Assembly: GCA_937128235.1 (NCBI GenBank)
Contig: CAKZMG010000075.1
Span: 1-37,136, forward strand
Length of the DNA stretch: 37,136 nt
DNA from: an uncultured Verrucomicrobiales bacterium
GTDB taxonomy: Bacteria > Verrucomicrobiota > Verrucomicrobiia > Verrucomicrobiales > Akkermansiaceae
Direction of reading: 5' to 3'
The notes beneath the pieces were generated by a model. That model saw only the letters and a program-made list of their open reading frames with translations. It did no database searches and had not been told where the DNA came from. Positions 1-7,892 of the stretch are shown one piece after another; the first letter of the stretch is position 1; each line of letters begins with the position of its first letter. The position numbers and the translations under genes were made by a program.

Positions 1-771
1 TTCTAACTGGGAGAGTGTGACACCGAGTAGTTGATCAAAAATATGGTAAACTTTATCTCGGTGCTTCGCTTTTAATACTGAATTTTCTATTAGTAGAAGA
101 GCTTCAGCTAACCCTGTAAATCTAATGAATGACTGATCCCAAGTATCAGAAAGAAGCATCTCTAAACTAGTAGCATGGATTGAATATATTCTAGAGAGTA
201 GCGTTTGGATTTTAGGGACATTAGGAGCTATTTCTGGGTCTGAAAGATCCTGTTCCAGAAACTCTTCTAACACATCAGATCCTAGTTCTTGAGGTTGGAT
301 ACGTGAAGCATTGATTCTTTTGAGAGTGTCACTGTTTACTGCAGGAGAGACACTGTCGGCAGGGGTGCAGTGGCGGTAGTGATGTCGTCCACTCCAGAAG
401 AATCTGTCTGAGATAATAGATGAGTGATTTTGTGTAGCTGGATGAGTCAATGGCCAATTGATAGAGATGCAGCGGAGACCATGCTCAGAGAGAGTGTTCC
501 AGAGCGGTGTCCAATCTGAGCTATTTGATTCTCTGAGAGTATCGTTAGAAGCTTGTAGAGAACTGAATATTTTGTGATCACAGGGGGGAAGTCCAGACGC
601 CAAACTAACTGCATTAGCTATTTTTGATAGCGGATGAACAATAGTGAGCCGTCCTGCGGAGCCTTTGTTGCAGAAGGCTTGAAAATTTGGCAACTTGCCT
701 GTCTTAAGGATGCGTTCAAGGTCAACCCAGTTTGCAGTTTCCCATAAGAGGAGTAGTTGCTTGGTAGCCAT
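1..771 (-). CDS. Partial alkaline-phosphatase/type I phosphodiesterase-like protein, probably inactive
   Basis: An open frame runs leftward from an ATG at 769-771 to the window edge with no stop, giving 257 N-terminal residues; the C-terminus is missing. The pattern GKLPNF (about residues 25-30), the Ser/Ala/Gly stretch near residues 48-60, HKIF and INWPLTHP resemble the N-terminal part of alkaline-phosphatase-superfamily phosphodiesterases (PF01663 type). In that family an early Asp in LDGATW binds metal and a Thr in WTS is the nucleophile. Here the equivalent stretches read LWETANW (Asp to Glu) and NAVS (Thr to Val). I infer a divergent, perhaps non-catalytic, member. There is no signal peptide. 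The start sits directly behind the terminator of the PEP-CTERM gene, so transcription may begin within or just upstream of that hairpin. The family call is moderate; the loss of catalysis is inference. Confidence 0.6.
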   Translation of the reverse strand, partial: MATKQLLLLWETANWVDLERILKTGKLPNFQAFCNKGSAGRLTIVHPLSKIANAVSLASGLPPCDHKIFSSLQASNDTLRESNSSDWTPLWNTLSEHGLRCISINWPLTHPATQNHSSIISDRFFWSGRHHYRHCTPADSVSPAVNSDTLKRINASRIQPQELGSDVLEEFLEQDLSDPEIAPNVPKIQTLLSRIYSIHATSLEMLLSDTWDQSFIRFTGLAEALLLIENSVLKAKHRDKVYHIFDQLLGVTLSQLE

Positions 772-779
772 ACTAAGAA

Positions 780-818
780 AAAGCCACCTTAGCGTTCTCA
801 GAACTTCTAGGTGGCTTT
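780..818 (-). terminator. Intrinsic terminator of the PEP-CTERM gene, possibly bidirectional
   Basis: AAAGCCACCT and AGGTGGCTTT form a perfect 10-bp stem, with a second small repeat GTTCT/AGAAC in the loop. Reading on the minus strand the stem is followed by TTTTTCTTAG, placing it 28 bases past the stop of the PEP-CTERM gene. A run of seven T also follows on the plus strand, so it could stop transcription both ways. Confidence 0.8.
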
Positions 819-845
819 GTTTTTTTAGTAGATTAGTAAAGGTTA

Positions 846-1526
846 TTAACTAGCTTGTCTGCGTCGGTAAGATGTGACACCTAGAAGCCCAAGTGCGAGA
901 AGCGACATTGAACTAGGTTCTGGGACATTGGTGACTTGGACGTTTCCTCCTGGGGTAGTCTGTGTGCCAGCCGATTGAAGAATGAGGCTACCGTCTTCTA
1001 CATTGATAAATCCGAATTGATAATCAGATGATGGATCGTCATAGTGAACTAGACCGATGGCTACATCAGGAGCTGAGAAATCGTAGCCTGGACCTGCTAC
1101 AACTGTTCCTTGTGTAGCTACGATCGATGTGCCTAACATATAGGCTTCTGGAGAATCTATTCCGATAACTTCACCTAGGCTGTATGCTCTAGCTAGCTGT
1201 TGGCGATTTGGAGGACCACCTACTGTATGTTCTCCACCGGCAAACTGTGTTTCAAATTCACCTCCAAGAACAAAGTAGCTGGCATCTAGCGAGGTAATAT
1301 AAAATGCATTTGAGTCCGTTTGAGAGGCTGTGATTCTGTAGTCCGATCCAGCTGTTTGGCTGGCTGAAAAGGTAGCTGTCTCAAAGTCATAGAAGATATT
1401 CAGCGTGTCATCAGGCGAGGGACTCAGAGTGATGTCTGAAAAGTCATTAAAAATAAGAGCTGCCTGGGAGGAAGACACAGCTAAACCAGAGGAACATAGT
1501 GTAATGATTGATTTTTTGTGCTTCAT
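846..1526 (-). CDS. PEP-CTERM sorting-signal exported protein
   Basis: This 226-residue protein begins with a typical signal peptide (MKHKKS, a hydrophobic core, then SSQA before ALIF). It ends with a tripartite PEP-CTERM signal: VPEPSS, a hydrophobic stretch (LLALGLLGV) and a basic tail (SYRRRQAS). In the PEP-CTERM/exosortase system such proteins are exported, recognised by an EpsH-type exosortase through the VPEP motif and then released or anchored at the surface. No exosortase gene is in the window. The body between the two signals is rich in Ser, Thr, Gly, Asp and Phe and resembles a beta-rich surface protein; I recognise no enzymatic domain. The gene is monocistronic between its own terminator and a divergent promoter. 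The sorting signal is clear; the function of the body is unknown. Confidence 0.85.
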   Translation of the reverse strand: MKHKKSIITLCSSGLAVSSSQAALIFNDFSDITLSPSPDDTLNIFYDFETATFSASQTAGSDYRITASQTDSNAFYITSLDASYFVLGGEFETQFAGGEHTVGGPPNRQQLARAYSLGEVIGIDSPEAYMLGTSIVATQGTVVAGPGYDFSAPDVAIGLVHYDDPSSDYQFGFINVEDGSLILQSAGTQTTPGGNVQVTNVPEPSSMSLLALGLLGVTSYRRRQAS

Positions 1527-1556
1527 AATAAAACACCGTATGAATAGCGACTATCC

Positions 1557-1584
1557 TTGTCAAGTTCTATTCTATATTGATAAT
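1557..1584. promoter_or_regulatory. Overlapping divergent promoter elements around a TTGTCAA/TTGACAA box
   Basis: On the minus strand a perfect TTGACA (1558-1563) lies 17 bases from TACGGT, heading into the PEP-CTERM gene. On the plus strand TTGTCA (1557-1562) lies 16 bases from GATAAT (1579-1584), heading into the QueC-like gene. The two -35 boxes share the same bases, which would make the promoters compete. The plus-strand -10 is only six bases from the ATG at 1591, implying a very short or absent leader. The minus-strand -10 is poor. Inference from consensus only. Confidence 0.35.
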
Positions 1585-1590
1585 GATATT

Positions 1591-2229
1591 ATGTTGAATG
1601 ATAGTAAGTCTATATTGTGCATGTTCTCAGGAGGATTAGACTCTCTCGGAGTTCTCTACAGGTTATTGACCGCTACGGAGTATAGTGATTATGATATACA
1701 TGTCCATCATATGCATTTAATGAATAGAGAAGATAGAACGGAAGCTGAGGCGCATGCCGTGGAGAGTGTTTTGCCTGTGATTCAGAAACTTACCTGTAGG
1801 AATATCCGATACACAGAAAATTTAGTAGAGTATCGGTTTTTGAAAAGTAAGTTTGTATGGGATATGGATCTAGCTGCTTTTATGGCAGCTAATATAGTGA
1901 GAGAGTATCAAGATATAGCGAAGGTAGCAATGGGTCGAACTCGGACAGATATTGAAGATGGTTCAATTCAATTTTTTGATAGGATGGAGCGGGCTCAGAA
2001 TTTATATGAAATGACATTATCATTAGAGAAAGATTTTATAATGCCTGAGCGGATATTCCCGGTGGCTGATTTAACTAAAGCTGAGATTTATAAGATGTTA
2101 CCTGAAGAGGTTAGAGCTTGTGCGTGGTCTTGCCGCGAGCCCGTGTATTTTGATCATGCCCCACCTCAGAAGTGTGGTAAGTGCCATACATGTCAGGATT
2201 TAAAACGTATGGAGGATGAGTTAGTGTAA
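1591..2229 (+). CDS. QueC-like PP-loop ATPase (N-type ATP pyrophosphatase)
   Basis: The protein (212 residues from the chosen start) has the PP-loop motif SGGLDS near its N-terminus, which binds ATP for adenylation. Near the C-terminus Cys-x13-Cys-x2-Cys-x2-Cys (SCREP...KCGKCHTC) matches the zinc site of QueC, the 7-cyano-7-deazaguanine synthase. QueC converts 7-carboxy-7-deazaguanine and ammonia to preQ0 using ATP. The middle of the protein is not a close QueC match, so this may act on another carboxylate. I start at the ATG at 1591, which leaves nine residues before SGGLDS as in QueC; an in-frame ATG at 1540 and a longer frame from 1405 run into the divergent PEP-CTERM gene. The stop overlaps the next ATG by one base (TAATG), so the two proteins are probably translationally coupled. 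The pair is AT-richer than its surroundings. No queD, queE or tgt is nearby. Confidence 0.7.
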   Translation: MLNDSKSILCMFSGGLDSLGVLYRLLTATEYSDYDIHVHHMHLMNREDRTEAEAHAVESVLPVIQKLTCRNIRYTENLVEYRFLKSKFVWDMDLAAFMAANIVREYQDIAKVAMGRTRTDIEDGSIQFFDRMERAQNLYEMTLSLEKDFIMPERIFPVADLTKAEIYKMLPEEVRACAWSCREPVYFDHAPPQKCGKCHTCQDLKRMEDELV

Positions 2230-2948
2230 TGGACTATAAGGAGATTTTTAATCATCGAGGGAGAGCGTATCATGAGGCGATGTTGCTTTGTCCGGATGCA
2301 AGGCGGCAGGAATTTATGATTCCTCTGGAGCTGTTAGATCTGAATCATGATGCGATAGTGTATGATTTCCCATCTGGGGGGTGTTATGTGAGGCATTTTT
2401 TGCCTGATGAATTTGCTTTTGTTGATGTGCGCGCACTAGAGGTTAGTGATGAGTTTGCTGCAGAAGATGAGTCAATCGACATTGGTAGCTGGACAGATTT
2501 GCCGGTGCGAGATGATTCAGCTGATGGATTTCTGTCATTGGCGGCATTGCATCATGCTAGTCAGCGAGAAGAGTTTTACAGCGAGGTGTATCGCGTCTTG
2601 AGAGCAGGAGGCAGATTTGTTATTGGAGATGTTGAAAAAGACTCTATCCAAGGTGAATTTCTCAACGGCTTTGTAAATACATATAACTCCATGGGGCATA
2701 AAGGTGATTTTTTAGATCACTCGGTTGAAGAGAATAGATTACTAGAGGCTGGGTTTGATGTGGTTGAGAATAGAAATGATAAGTATCTGTGGGAGTTTGA
2801 AAGTAAGGATAAAATGGTAACCTTTTGTCGCGGTCTTTTTGGTTTAGATCGCGCAACAGATTCTCAAATTCTCGATGGGCTAAAACCGATCCTAGCTTCT
2901 AACCAATCTATGCATTGGGCGTTACGGTTCATTAAGGCTTTGAAATAG
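2229..2948 (+). CDS. Class I SAM-dependent methyltransferase coupled to the QueC-like gene
   Basis: This 239-residue protein resembles UbiE/type-11 methyltransferases. The late motifs are good: LPVRDDSADGFLSLAALHH (motif IV region, about residues 92-110), then YRVLRAGGRFVIGD (motif VI, about residues 121-134). Motif I, normally DxGxGxG, is unusual: VYDFPSGGCYV near residue 45 keeps only part of the glycine-rich loop, as in some small-molecule methyltransferases. The substrate cannot be told from sequence. The ATG overlaps the upstream stop by one base, so it forms a two-gene unit with the QueC-like ATPase. I infer that the two act on one product, with ATP-dependent amide/nitrile-type chemistry followed by methylation. 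A short inverted repeat (TTAGGC/GCCTAA, 2949-2968) lies just after the stop but lacks a T-run. Confidence 0.7.
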   Translation: MDYKEIFNHRGRAYHEAMLLCPDARRQEFMIPLELLDLNHDAIVYDFPSGGCYVRHFLPDEFAFVDVRALEVSDEFAAEDESIDIGSWTDLPVRDDSADGFLSLAALHHASQREEFYSEVYRVLRAGGRFVIGDVEKDSIQGEFLNGFVNTYNSMGHKGDFLDHSVEENRLLEAGFDVVENRNDKYLWEFESKDKMVTFCRGLFGLDRATDSQILDGLKPILASNQSMHWALRFIKALK

Positions 2949-3015
2949 TTAGGCGAGATGGAGCCTAATAGGTAGCCAGTTGACAATCTAGGAGTTTAAA
3001 TGGGTTCAACTTTTC

Positions 3016-3597
3016 TTACGGTTTCTTGTCAGGTTGCTTTGTTTTTTTAGGATCTTTTTTTTCTTCATTTTTGGGTTCTTCCTTTTTTTCTGGGACGAAC
3101 TTTAGGACGATTCCGTTGATGCAGTAGCGCTGATCAGTAGGGGTGTTGAAGCCTTCGCCTTTGAAGAGGTGACCTAGGTGGGCGTCGCATTTTGCGCAGT
3201 TGACCTCGGTGCGGACAGCTCCGAGGGAGCGATCTACTTTTGTGGTTACGTTCTCTGCTTTAGCTGGATCATAAAATGCTGGCCAGCCGCAGCGCGCATC
3301 GAACTTTTCTTTAGAGGTGAAGAGCTTAGCCCCGCATCCAGCGCAGTGATAGGCACCTGCACCTTGCTTTTTGAATTGCTTATAGACATCGCCATTCGGA
3401 GCTTCTGTTCCGGATTTTCTAGCCACACGGAACTGCTCAGGGGTAAGTATTTTTTTCCATTCAGCTTCTGTCTTGACCACTTTCTCTGTGGGTTCTTTAG
3501 GTGTTTCGTTTGATGTTTCCATAGGTTTATTGGCGCCTTCCTTCGCTTGACATGCAGTGAGGGTGATTACGGTGAGTAGTATGGTGATGAGCTTCAT
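3016..3597 (-). CDS. msrB: Peptide-methionine (R)-S-oxide reductase, predicted lipoprotein
   Basis: MsrB reduces the R epimer of methionine sulfoxide in oxidised proteins. This 193-residue protein has a lipoprotein signal with lipobox LTAC (Cys16), so it is probably anchored on the periplasmic side of a membrane. The SelR domain spans about residues 43-168. Zinc cysteines are at 85, 88, 134 and 137 (CAGC, CAKC), RCGWPAFYDP is at 102-111, and RYCIN carries the catalytic Cys159. Cys103 may serve as the resolving cysteine. The last 25 residues are a Lys/Glu/Pro-rich tail outside the family core. The gene is divergent from the Kef antiporter and convergent with the methyltransferase. No MsrA is fused or adjacent. 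Confidence 0.93.
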   Translation of the reverse strand: MKLITILLTVITLTACQAKEGANKPMETSNETPKEPTEKVVKTEAEWKKILTPEQFRVARKSGTEAPNGDVYKQFKKQGAGAYHCAGCGAKLFTSKEKFDARCGWPAFYDPAKAENVTTKVDRSLGAVRTEVNCAKCDAHLGHLFKGEGFNTPTDQRYCINGIVLKFVPEKKEEPKNEEKKDPKKTKQPDKKP

Positions 3598-3654
3598 GAT
3601 AGAGATAGGAGTCTTGTTTGAAATAGTTTATTCCATAATTTTAAAGATGCAACT

Positions 3655-3670
3655 CATCAAATGCTTGATG
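3655..3670. promoter_or_regulatory. Inverted repeat between msrB and the Kef antiporter
   Basis: CATCAA-ATGC-TTGATG is a perfect 6-4-6 inverted repeat located 58 bases upstream of the msrB start and 32 bases upstream of the antiporter start. Its position between divergent genes would suit an operator, but it could be chance. No matching regulator gene lies in the window. Confidence 0.25.
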
Positions 3671-3701
3671 CTCATTCTGGATCAGTCTAAAGTTCGTTGT
3701 A

Positions 3702-5423
3702 ATGATGAATTTAAGGATAGGTAACGTTGATATACTTGCAGCAGGTGGTGCTGTTCCGCCTATTTTTGTATTGCTGACGCTGGTGCTAAGTTCTGTAGTG
3801 ATTGTTTCTTTACTCTGCTCTCAGCTGAAACAATCACTTTTGATTGGGTATTTTGTCTGTGGGTTGGTTTTGTCTAACAGCGGCATTCTGGATCTGGCTG
3901 GAGTGGGTGATAGTGACTTGATTCATAACCTTTCTGAGATTGGGATTGTGCTGCTGCTGTTTACGCTTGGGATAGAATTTTCAGTGAAGGAGCTGAAGGC
4001 ACTGAGGAGACCAGCTCTGCTCGGTGGAGGATTGCAGGTAGGGCTGTGTATCGCTCTCGCGATGGGAGTCGGAATGATGTTTGAGCTGGAGTGGAGAGCG
4101 TCACTTCTGTTAGGTTTTATGGTGTGTTTATCATCGACTGCTGTGAGTTTAAAAACGTTCCAAGACTTAGGTCTGCCAGAGAGTCCGCAGGCGAGGGTGA
4201 CTCTGGGGATGGCATTGTTTCAGGACTTAATGACGATTTTATTTATGGTGCTATTACCGGCTCTTGTGAGTCAGTCTAGTGACTCAGGTGGGGGATTGAT
4301 TTATGCGTTGCTGAAGGGGATAGGGTTCACGGTTTTTCTGGTGGTGATTAGCAGATTCGGGCTTCCGCAGATGCTAGATGCTGTGGCTAAATCTCGGAGT
4401 AGAGAGCTTTTCACCGTGACTGTGATAGGGCTCTGTGCGGCGGTGGCTCTGCTAAGTGGTGTGCTAGGCCTAAGCCCCGCGCTGGGTGCATTTGCAGCTG
4501 GTGTGGTGGTGAGTGAGTCTATTTATTCGCACCGAGTTTTATCAGATATTTTACCGTTCAAGGATCTTTTCCTGACTATTTTCTTTGTGTCGGTTGGTTT
4601 GTTGATTGACCTAGAAGTGGTGATGAATAAGTGGGTGACGGTGTTGATTGTTACGGTGGTTTTGGTGATAGTGAAAGGTGGTGTTGTTTATCTGGCAGCG
4701 AGATTATCTAGGCTACAACACAGTAGAAGCCTAGTGGTGGCTGGTGCATTGTGCGGGATGGGTGAGTTTTCTATCGTGGTGCTAAATAGATCGATGGATC
4801 TAAAGGTGTTTGATGAGGGCATAGAGCAGCTGATTTTAGCGAGCACGGCATTGAGTATGGCACTGGTGCCTACGTTGATGAAGCTAGGGGTAAATTATTG
4901 CCTGAAATGCAGTGATAGAAATGTGGGTAATAGTGAGGAGAATAAATGGGAACATGAAATAGGGATGGATGGACAAATTGAGGATCTACATGACCATGTG
5001 ATCATCTGTGGTTATGGTCCTGTGGGGCAAAATTTACATAAGAATCTAGAGTCATTACATATCCCCGTGGTGATTCTTGAGATGAATCCTGAGACGGTCA
5101 AACGCCTCGTAGGTGATGGTCACTTCGCTTTATTTGTGGATGCTCGGGATAGGGAGGCGCTCAAGGCTGCTAAGATAGAGCAAGCGCGTGGGCTTGCGGT
5201 GACATTTCCAGATAAGCCGATTTCTCTCACGATTGTGCATACAGCCAGAGAGATGAAGGAGGACTTGTTGCTCTATGTGAGGTGTAAATTTAAGGCAGAT
5301 CTTGCGGACTTCGAGGAGGCGAGGATCGACCACGTTTTGTTAGATGAAGAGCAGAGTGGACGCGCGATGATCAAGCGTGTGATGTTGAGTTATTCTGAGG
5401 AATTTGATGAAAGCTGGATGTGA
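3702..5423 (+). CDS. Kef-type monovalent cation/proton antiporter with RCK/TrkA-N domain
   Basis: This 573-residue protein is a CPA2-family antiporter, predicted to exchange K+ or Na+ for protons across the inner membrane. Residues about 20-400 are strongly hydrophobic, with roughly 12 membrane segments. Typical CPA2 stretches include LLLFTLGIEF (84-93), ALFQDL (171-176) and LGAFAAGVVVSES (261-273). A hydrophilic linker at about 400-428 leads to a TrkA-N/RCK domain (431 to about 545). This has the Rossmann motif GYGPVG (437-442) followed by an acidic residue at the end of strand 2 (ILEMN), as in NAD-binding regulatory domains. Two adjacent ATGs (3702 and 3705) are possible starts. The following lipoprotein gene starts 44 bases later and is probably co-transcribed. 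Ion specificity cannot be read from the sequence, so I give no kefB/kefC name. Confidence 0.88.
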   Translation: MMNLRIGNVDILAAGGAVPPIFVLLTLVLSSVVIVSLLCSQLKQSLLIGYFVCGLVLSNSGILDLAGVGDSDLIHNLSEIGIVLLLFTLGIEFSVKELKALRRPALLGGGLQVGLCIALAMGVGMMFELEWRASLLLGFMVCLSSTAVSLKTFQDLGLPESPQARVTLGMALFQDLMTILFMVLLPALVSQSSDSGGGLIYALLKGIGFTVFLVVISRFGLPQMLDAVAKSRSRELFTVTVIGLCAAVALLSGVLGLSPALGAFAAGVVVSESIYSHRVLSDILPFKDLFLTIFFVSVGLLIDLEVVMNKWVTVLIVTVVLVIVKGGVVYLAARLSRLQHSRSLVVAGALCGMGEFSIVVLNRSMDLKVFDEGIEQLILASTALSMALVPTLMKLGVNYCLKCSDRNVGNSEENKWEHEIGMDGQIEDLHDHVIICGYGPVGQNLHKNLESLHIPVVILEMNPETVKRLVGDGHFALFVDARDREALKAAKIEQARGLAVTFPDKPISLTIVHTAREMKEDLLLYVRCKFKADLADFEEARIDHVLLDEEQSGRAMIKRVMLSYSEEFDESWM

Positions 5424-5467
5424 TTTTGTGCTATGTTTTTCGGAGTTTTTCAGCTAGATTTCAGTCG

Positions 5468-6637
5468 ATGACTTCGCGTATTTTTTCTTTCTTGATCGCC
5501 TTCAGTTTAACGCTTCAGGCATGTAAGGTTCCAGTCTTTCGGTATGCTTTAGAGCGATGGCAAAATGAGTCATACACGCTGCGGGTGAATTATGAAGTGA
5601 AGTTAGATTCCGCGGTGGAGGCGGAGCTGATTAGACTTTCTGATTTGCTGAATAAGAAATCAAAACCATTGAACCTCATTCTGGAGCCTACGGATGTGAG
5701 CAGTCTTCCAGATAGCCTGAAAGAAAAGATAGATAGATCTCAGGATAAATCGTTTCCATCACTGGCTCTCTATCCACCTAGTGATAAGACTGGTCTGGGT
5801 GCTAGGCCTATTCATGTATCGAATTTAACTCTAGAAAGTCTTCAAGCGGTTATTGATTCACCTGCTAGACGGGGCATCGTGAGATCTCTTTTAGCTGGAG
5901 AGTCTGCTGTCTGGGTGATGATAAAATCTGGTGATCCAGAAAGTGATGCAGCAGCGAGAAAAGCATTGTTTGAGGGGATAGAGGAGGCTCAGCAGATACT
6001 GAAAATTTCTGATGAAGTGGTTCCAAAAAGTGAGCTGGATACTGAGCAAAAGAAACGGGAGGTTGATCTGGATGATGTTTTGTATTCTGCTATTCCGCTT
6101 AAGATATCATTTGCGGTATTGGAGCTAGATGTGGATGATGCCGAAGAAAAGGTATTCATCGATATGCTAACTAAGGGTCTCAGCCGTAATAAGTTTGTTG
6201 GAAAATGTTTGGCGGCACCGATTTTTGGAAGGGGACGTTGCTTGGGAGTGACTGTAGGAGATAGCATCACCGCTGAGTCTATTTTCAAATCTTGCGAGCA
6301 GATATGCGGCGAGTGCTCGTGCACCGTGAAAAGTCAGAGTCCTGGATACGATATTGTTCTCAATGCAGACTGGCAAAGTCATGTAGATACTAGCCCTATC
6401 ATGGTCGATAAAGTCATCCCAGATCTAACAGGTGCGGGCGATTTTATAGACCAATCAAACGAGACTTATACTTTAGAATTCGACCCAAGTGATATCACTT
6501 CATCTGCAAGTGAAGTTCCGGAATCCAGTGCACCCAGTACCTTTGATTTATTGAAGTGGGTAGGGATTCTGTTAGGGTTAGTTATAGCGCTTGCTGCAGC
6601 ATCGATGATTATCCTTAATAGGCGGGATGAGAGGTAA
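5468..6637 (+). CDS. Unrecognised lipoprotein with a C-terminal membrane anchor
   Basis: I start at the ATG at 5468, which gives a clean lipoprotein signal ending in the lipobox LQAC (Cys19); a GTG at 5420 overlapping the antiporter stop would bury this signal. The 389-residue product has a long soluble middle. The segment AVWVMIKSGD followed by a helical region suggests a thioredoxin-like or FtsX-partner-like alpha/beta fold, but I cannot name it. A later segment (PIFGRGRCLGV, then CEQICGECSCTVKSQSPGYDI) has five cysteines, four clustered. A transmembrane helix near residues 361-381 precedes a short basic tail (RRDER). I have a weak impression of similar lipoproteins in planctomycetes and Verrucomicrobia, sometimes beside ABC transporters, which I cannot confirm. 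It follows the antiporter and converges on the PQQ gene with four bases between the stops. Confidence 0.65.
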   Translation: MTSRIFSFLIAFSLTLQACKVPVFRYALERWQNESYTLRVNYEVKLDSAVEAELIRLSDLLNKKSKPLNLILEPTDVSSLPDSLKEKIDRSQDKSFPSLALYPPSDKTGLGARPIHVSNLTLESLQAVIDSPARRGIVRSLLAGESAVWVMIKSGDPESDAAARKALFEGIEEAQQILKISDEVVPKSELDTEQKKREVDLDDVLYSAIPLKISFAVLELDVDDAEEKVFIDMLTKGLSRNKFVGKCLAAPIFGRGRCLGVTVGDSITAESIFKSCEQICGECSCTVKSQSPGYDIVLNADWQSHVDTSPIMVDKVIPDLTGAGDFIDQSNETYTLEFDPSDITSSASEVPESSAPSTFDLLKWVGILLGLVIALAAASMIILNRRDER

Positions 6638-6641
6638 TTTA

Positions 6642-7871
6642 TTATTGGAAACAATAGATTTTTCCTACGCTAGTTGATGCGAAGAGTTTACCATTTGAGA
6701 ATGCGAGAGCGTGAACATTTCCCGTTACGGTGAAGCGTTTTTGCTCAGTTCCGTTTGCAGCATCATAAGCTACTACGACGTTCTTTCCTCCGACAAAGAT
6801 AGAGTTGCCTACCTTAATCAGGCAGTCTGGATCTGGTAGGGTTTTCACCCAGCTTACTCCGCCAGTGGCTGAGACGGCATCATCGATGATGTAGTATCTG
6901 TTAGAGCCATTTACTAGCAGACGATGAGCGCGTGAGTGGCGGGTCACTGCTGTTCCGCTGACGTTGTTTTCTGCTAAATGGTGAGTTCTTTCTTTTGCCC
7001 AAGTATTGTTTCCGTGACCTGGTCCGTGGATGATTTTATCATCGGGAGTGATGAGTGCGAATGTGCCTCCGCCGCCTTGGACACGACCTAGTTTGTTGGC
7101 ATTGCTGGTATCGAAATAAGCAGGTGAAACTCGTCCCTGAAGGACAAATAATCTGTTGCCGCTGAGGAGCATGGGTCCCTCGAATGAATACCATTGATCT
7201 GCATTAACGTTGTTGTGTAGAGTGACAGAGCTTAAGTTGAGATCGAGTGCCTTGAGGTGGTTATCCTGCCAAGGAAGCAGGCCGAATCCACACCAAGCCT
7301 TGCCATTTTCTATGAGAACTCCTGTGCGGCATGGGTAGCGTGAGATGAATCCGTGATCTTTAGGAATCATTGTTTTATCCGGCGCACCACGGTGTTTCCC
7401 GATGATGGCTCCAGTGTTGGCATTGACGCAGTAAACGAGTCCATCATCAGATCCGAAGTAAACTTTGCTGTTGTTAAATGTGGGTGCGATCCGGACTGGA
7501 CCTCCTACTTTCGCTCGCCAGGTTTCGGTTCCATTTGCGGCATCGAGAGCGACGCAGGCACTGGTGGATGATGAGGCGAAGAAGACTTTGTTGTCAGCTG
7601 CGATGAGGTTAAATGCTTTATCAAAGGCACGAGCTGGCTTGGCTTTGGAAATGTTGTTCCACGCATCACGCTGCATGGTCCCGTGCCAAGCTGGGCTAGG
7701 TGGGGTTTTCTCTGTGAAGACCCAAGCTTCCGTTAGGAGATTTGGGACTACGTTTTCTGTGCTGATGCCTGAGCGTTTGTTGTCATTTCGCCAGGTAGGC
7801 CAGTCATCTGCCTGGACGAGTGATGAGGAGATGAGCGAGATAATGATGAGATTTTTTGAAAGTGATTTCAT
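6642..7871 (-). CDS. Secreted PQQ-like beta-propeller protein
   Basis: This 409-residue protein has a signal peptide ending near SLVQA before DDWPTWRNDNKRSG. That opening (DWPxxRxxxxRxG) is the usual start of secreted PQQ-like propellers of planctomycetes and Verrucomicrobia. Repeats such as ALDAANGTETWRAKVG, VYCVNANTGAIIG and VAYDAANGTEQKRF mark propeller blades, and the chain closes with KIYCFQ. Such propellers can bind PQQ in dehydrogenases or act as protein-binding scaffolds (BamB). I see no dehydrogenase motif or haem-binding CxxCH, so scaffold or binding roles are as likely. It lies 21 bases downstream of the giant PQQ/methyltransferase gene on the same strand, so the two probably form one operon and act together outside the cytoplasm. 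Confidence 0.85.
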   Translation of the reverse strand: MKSLSKNLIIISLISSSLVQADDWPTWRNDNKRSGISTENVVPNLLTEAWVFTEKTPPSPAWHGTMQRDAWNNISKAKPARAFDKAFNLIAADNKVFFASSSTSACVALDAANGTETWRAKVGGPVRIAPTFNNSKVYFGSDDGLVYCVNANTGAIIGKHRGAPDKTMIPKDHGFISRYPCRTGVLIENGKAWCGFGLLPWQDNHLKALDLNLSSVTLHNNVNADQWYSFEGPMLLSGNRLFVLQGRVSPAYFDTSNANKLGRVQGGGGTFALITPDDKIIHGPGHGNNTWAKERTHHLAENNVSGTAVTRHSRAHRLLVNGSNRYYIIDDAVSATGGVSWVKTLPDPDCLIKVGNSIFVGGKNVVVAYDAANGTEQKRFTVTGNVHALAFSNGKLFASTSVGKIYCFQ

Positions 7872-7892
7872 TTTTAAATGGGCGTGAAAATT

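Noticed and set aside
1405-1590. N-terminal extension of the QueC-like ORF
   Set aside because: It runs through the oppositely oriented PEP-CTERM gene and its signal peptide and adds residues not seen before the PP-loop in this family.
5420-5467. GTG start overlapping the antiporter stop
   Set aside because: The ATG at 5468 gives a clean lipoprotein signal; the earlier start would place 16 extra residues before it.
6637-6642. Terminator between the convergent lipoprotein and PQQ genes
   Set aside because: Only four bases separate the two stops, and no stem with a T-run is visible around them.
7465-7887. 140-codon plus-strand ORF inside the small PQQ gene
   Set aside because: It is a shadow of a well-supported gene with a signal peptide and propeller repeats; no recognisable motif in the shadow.
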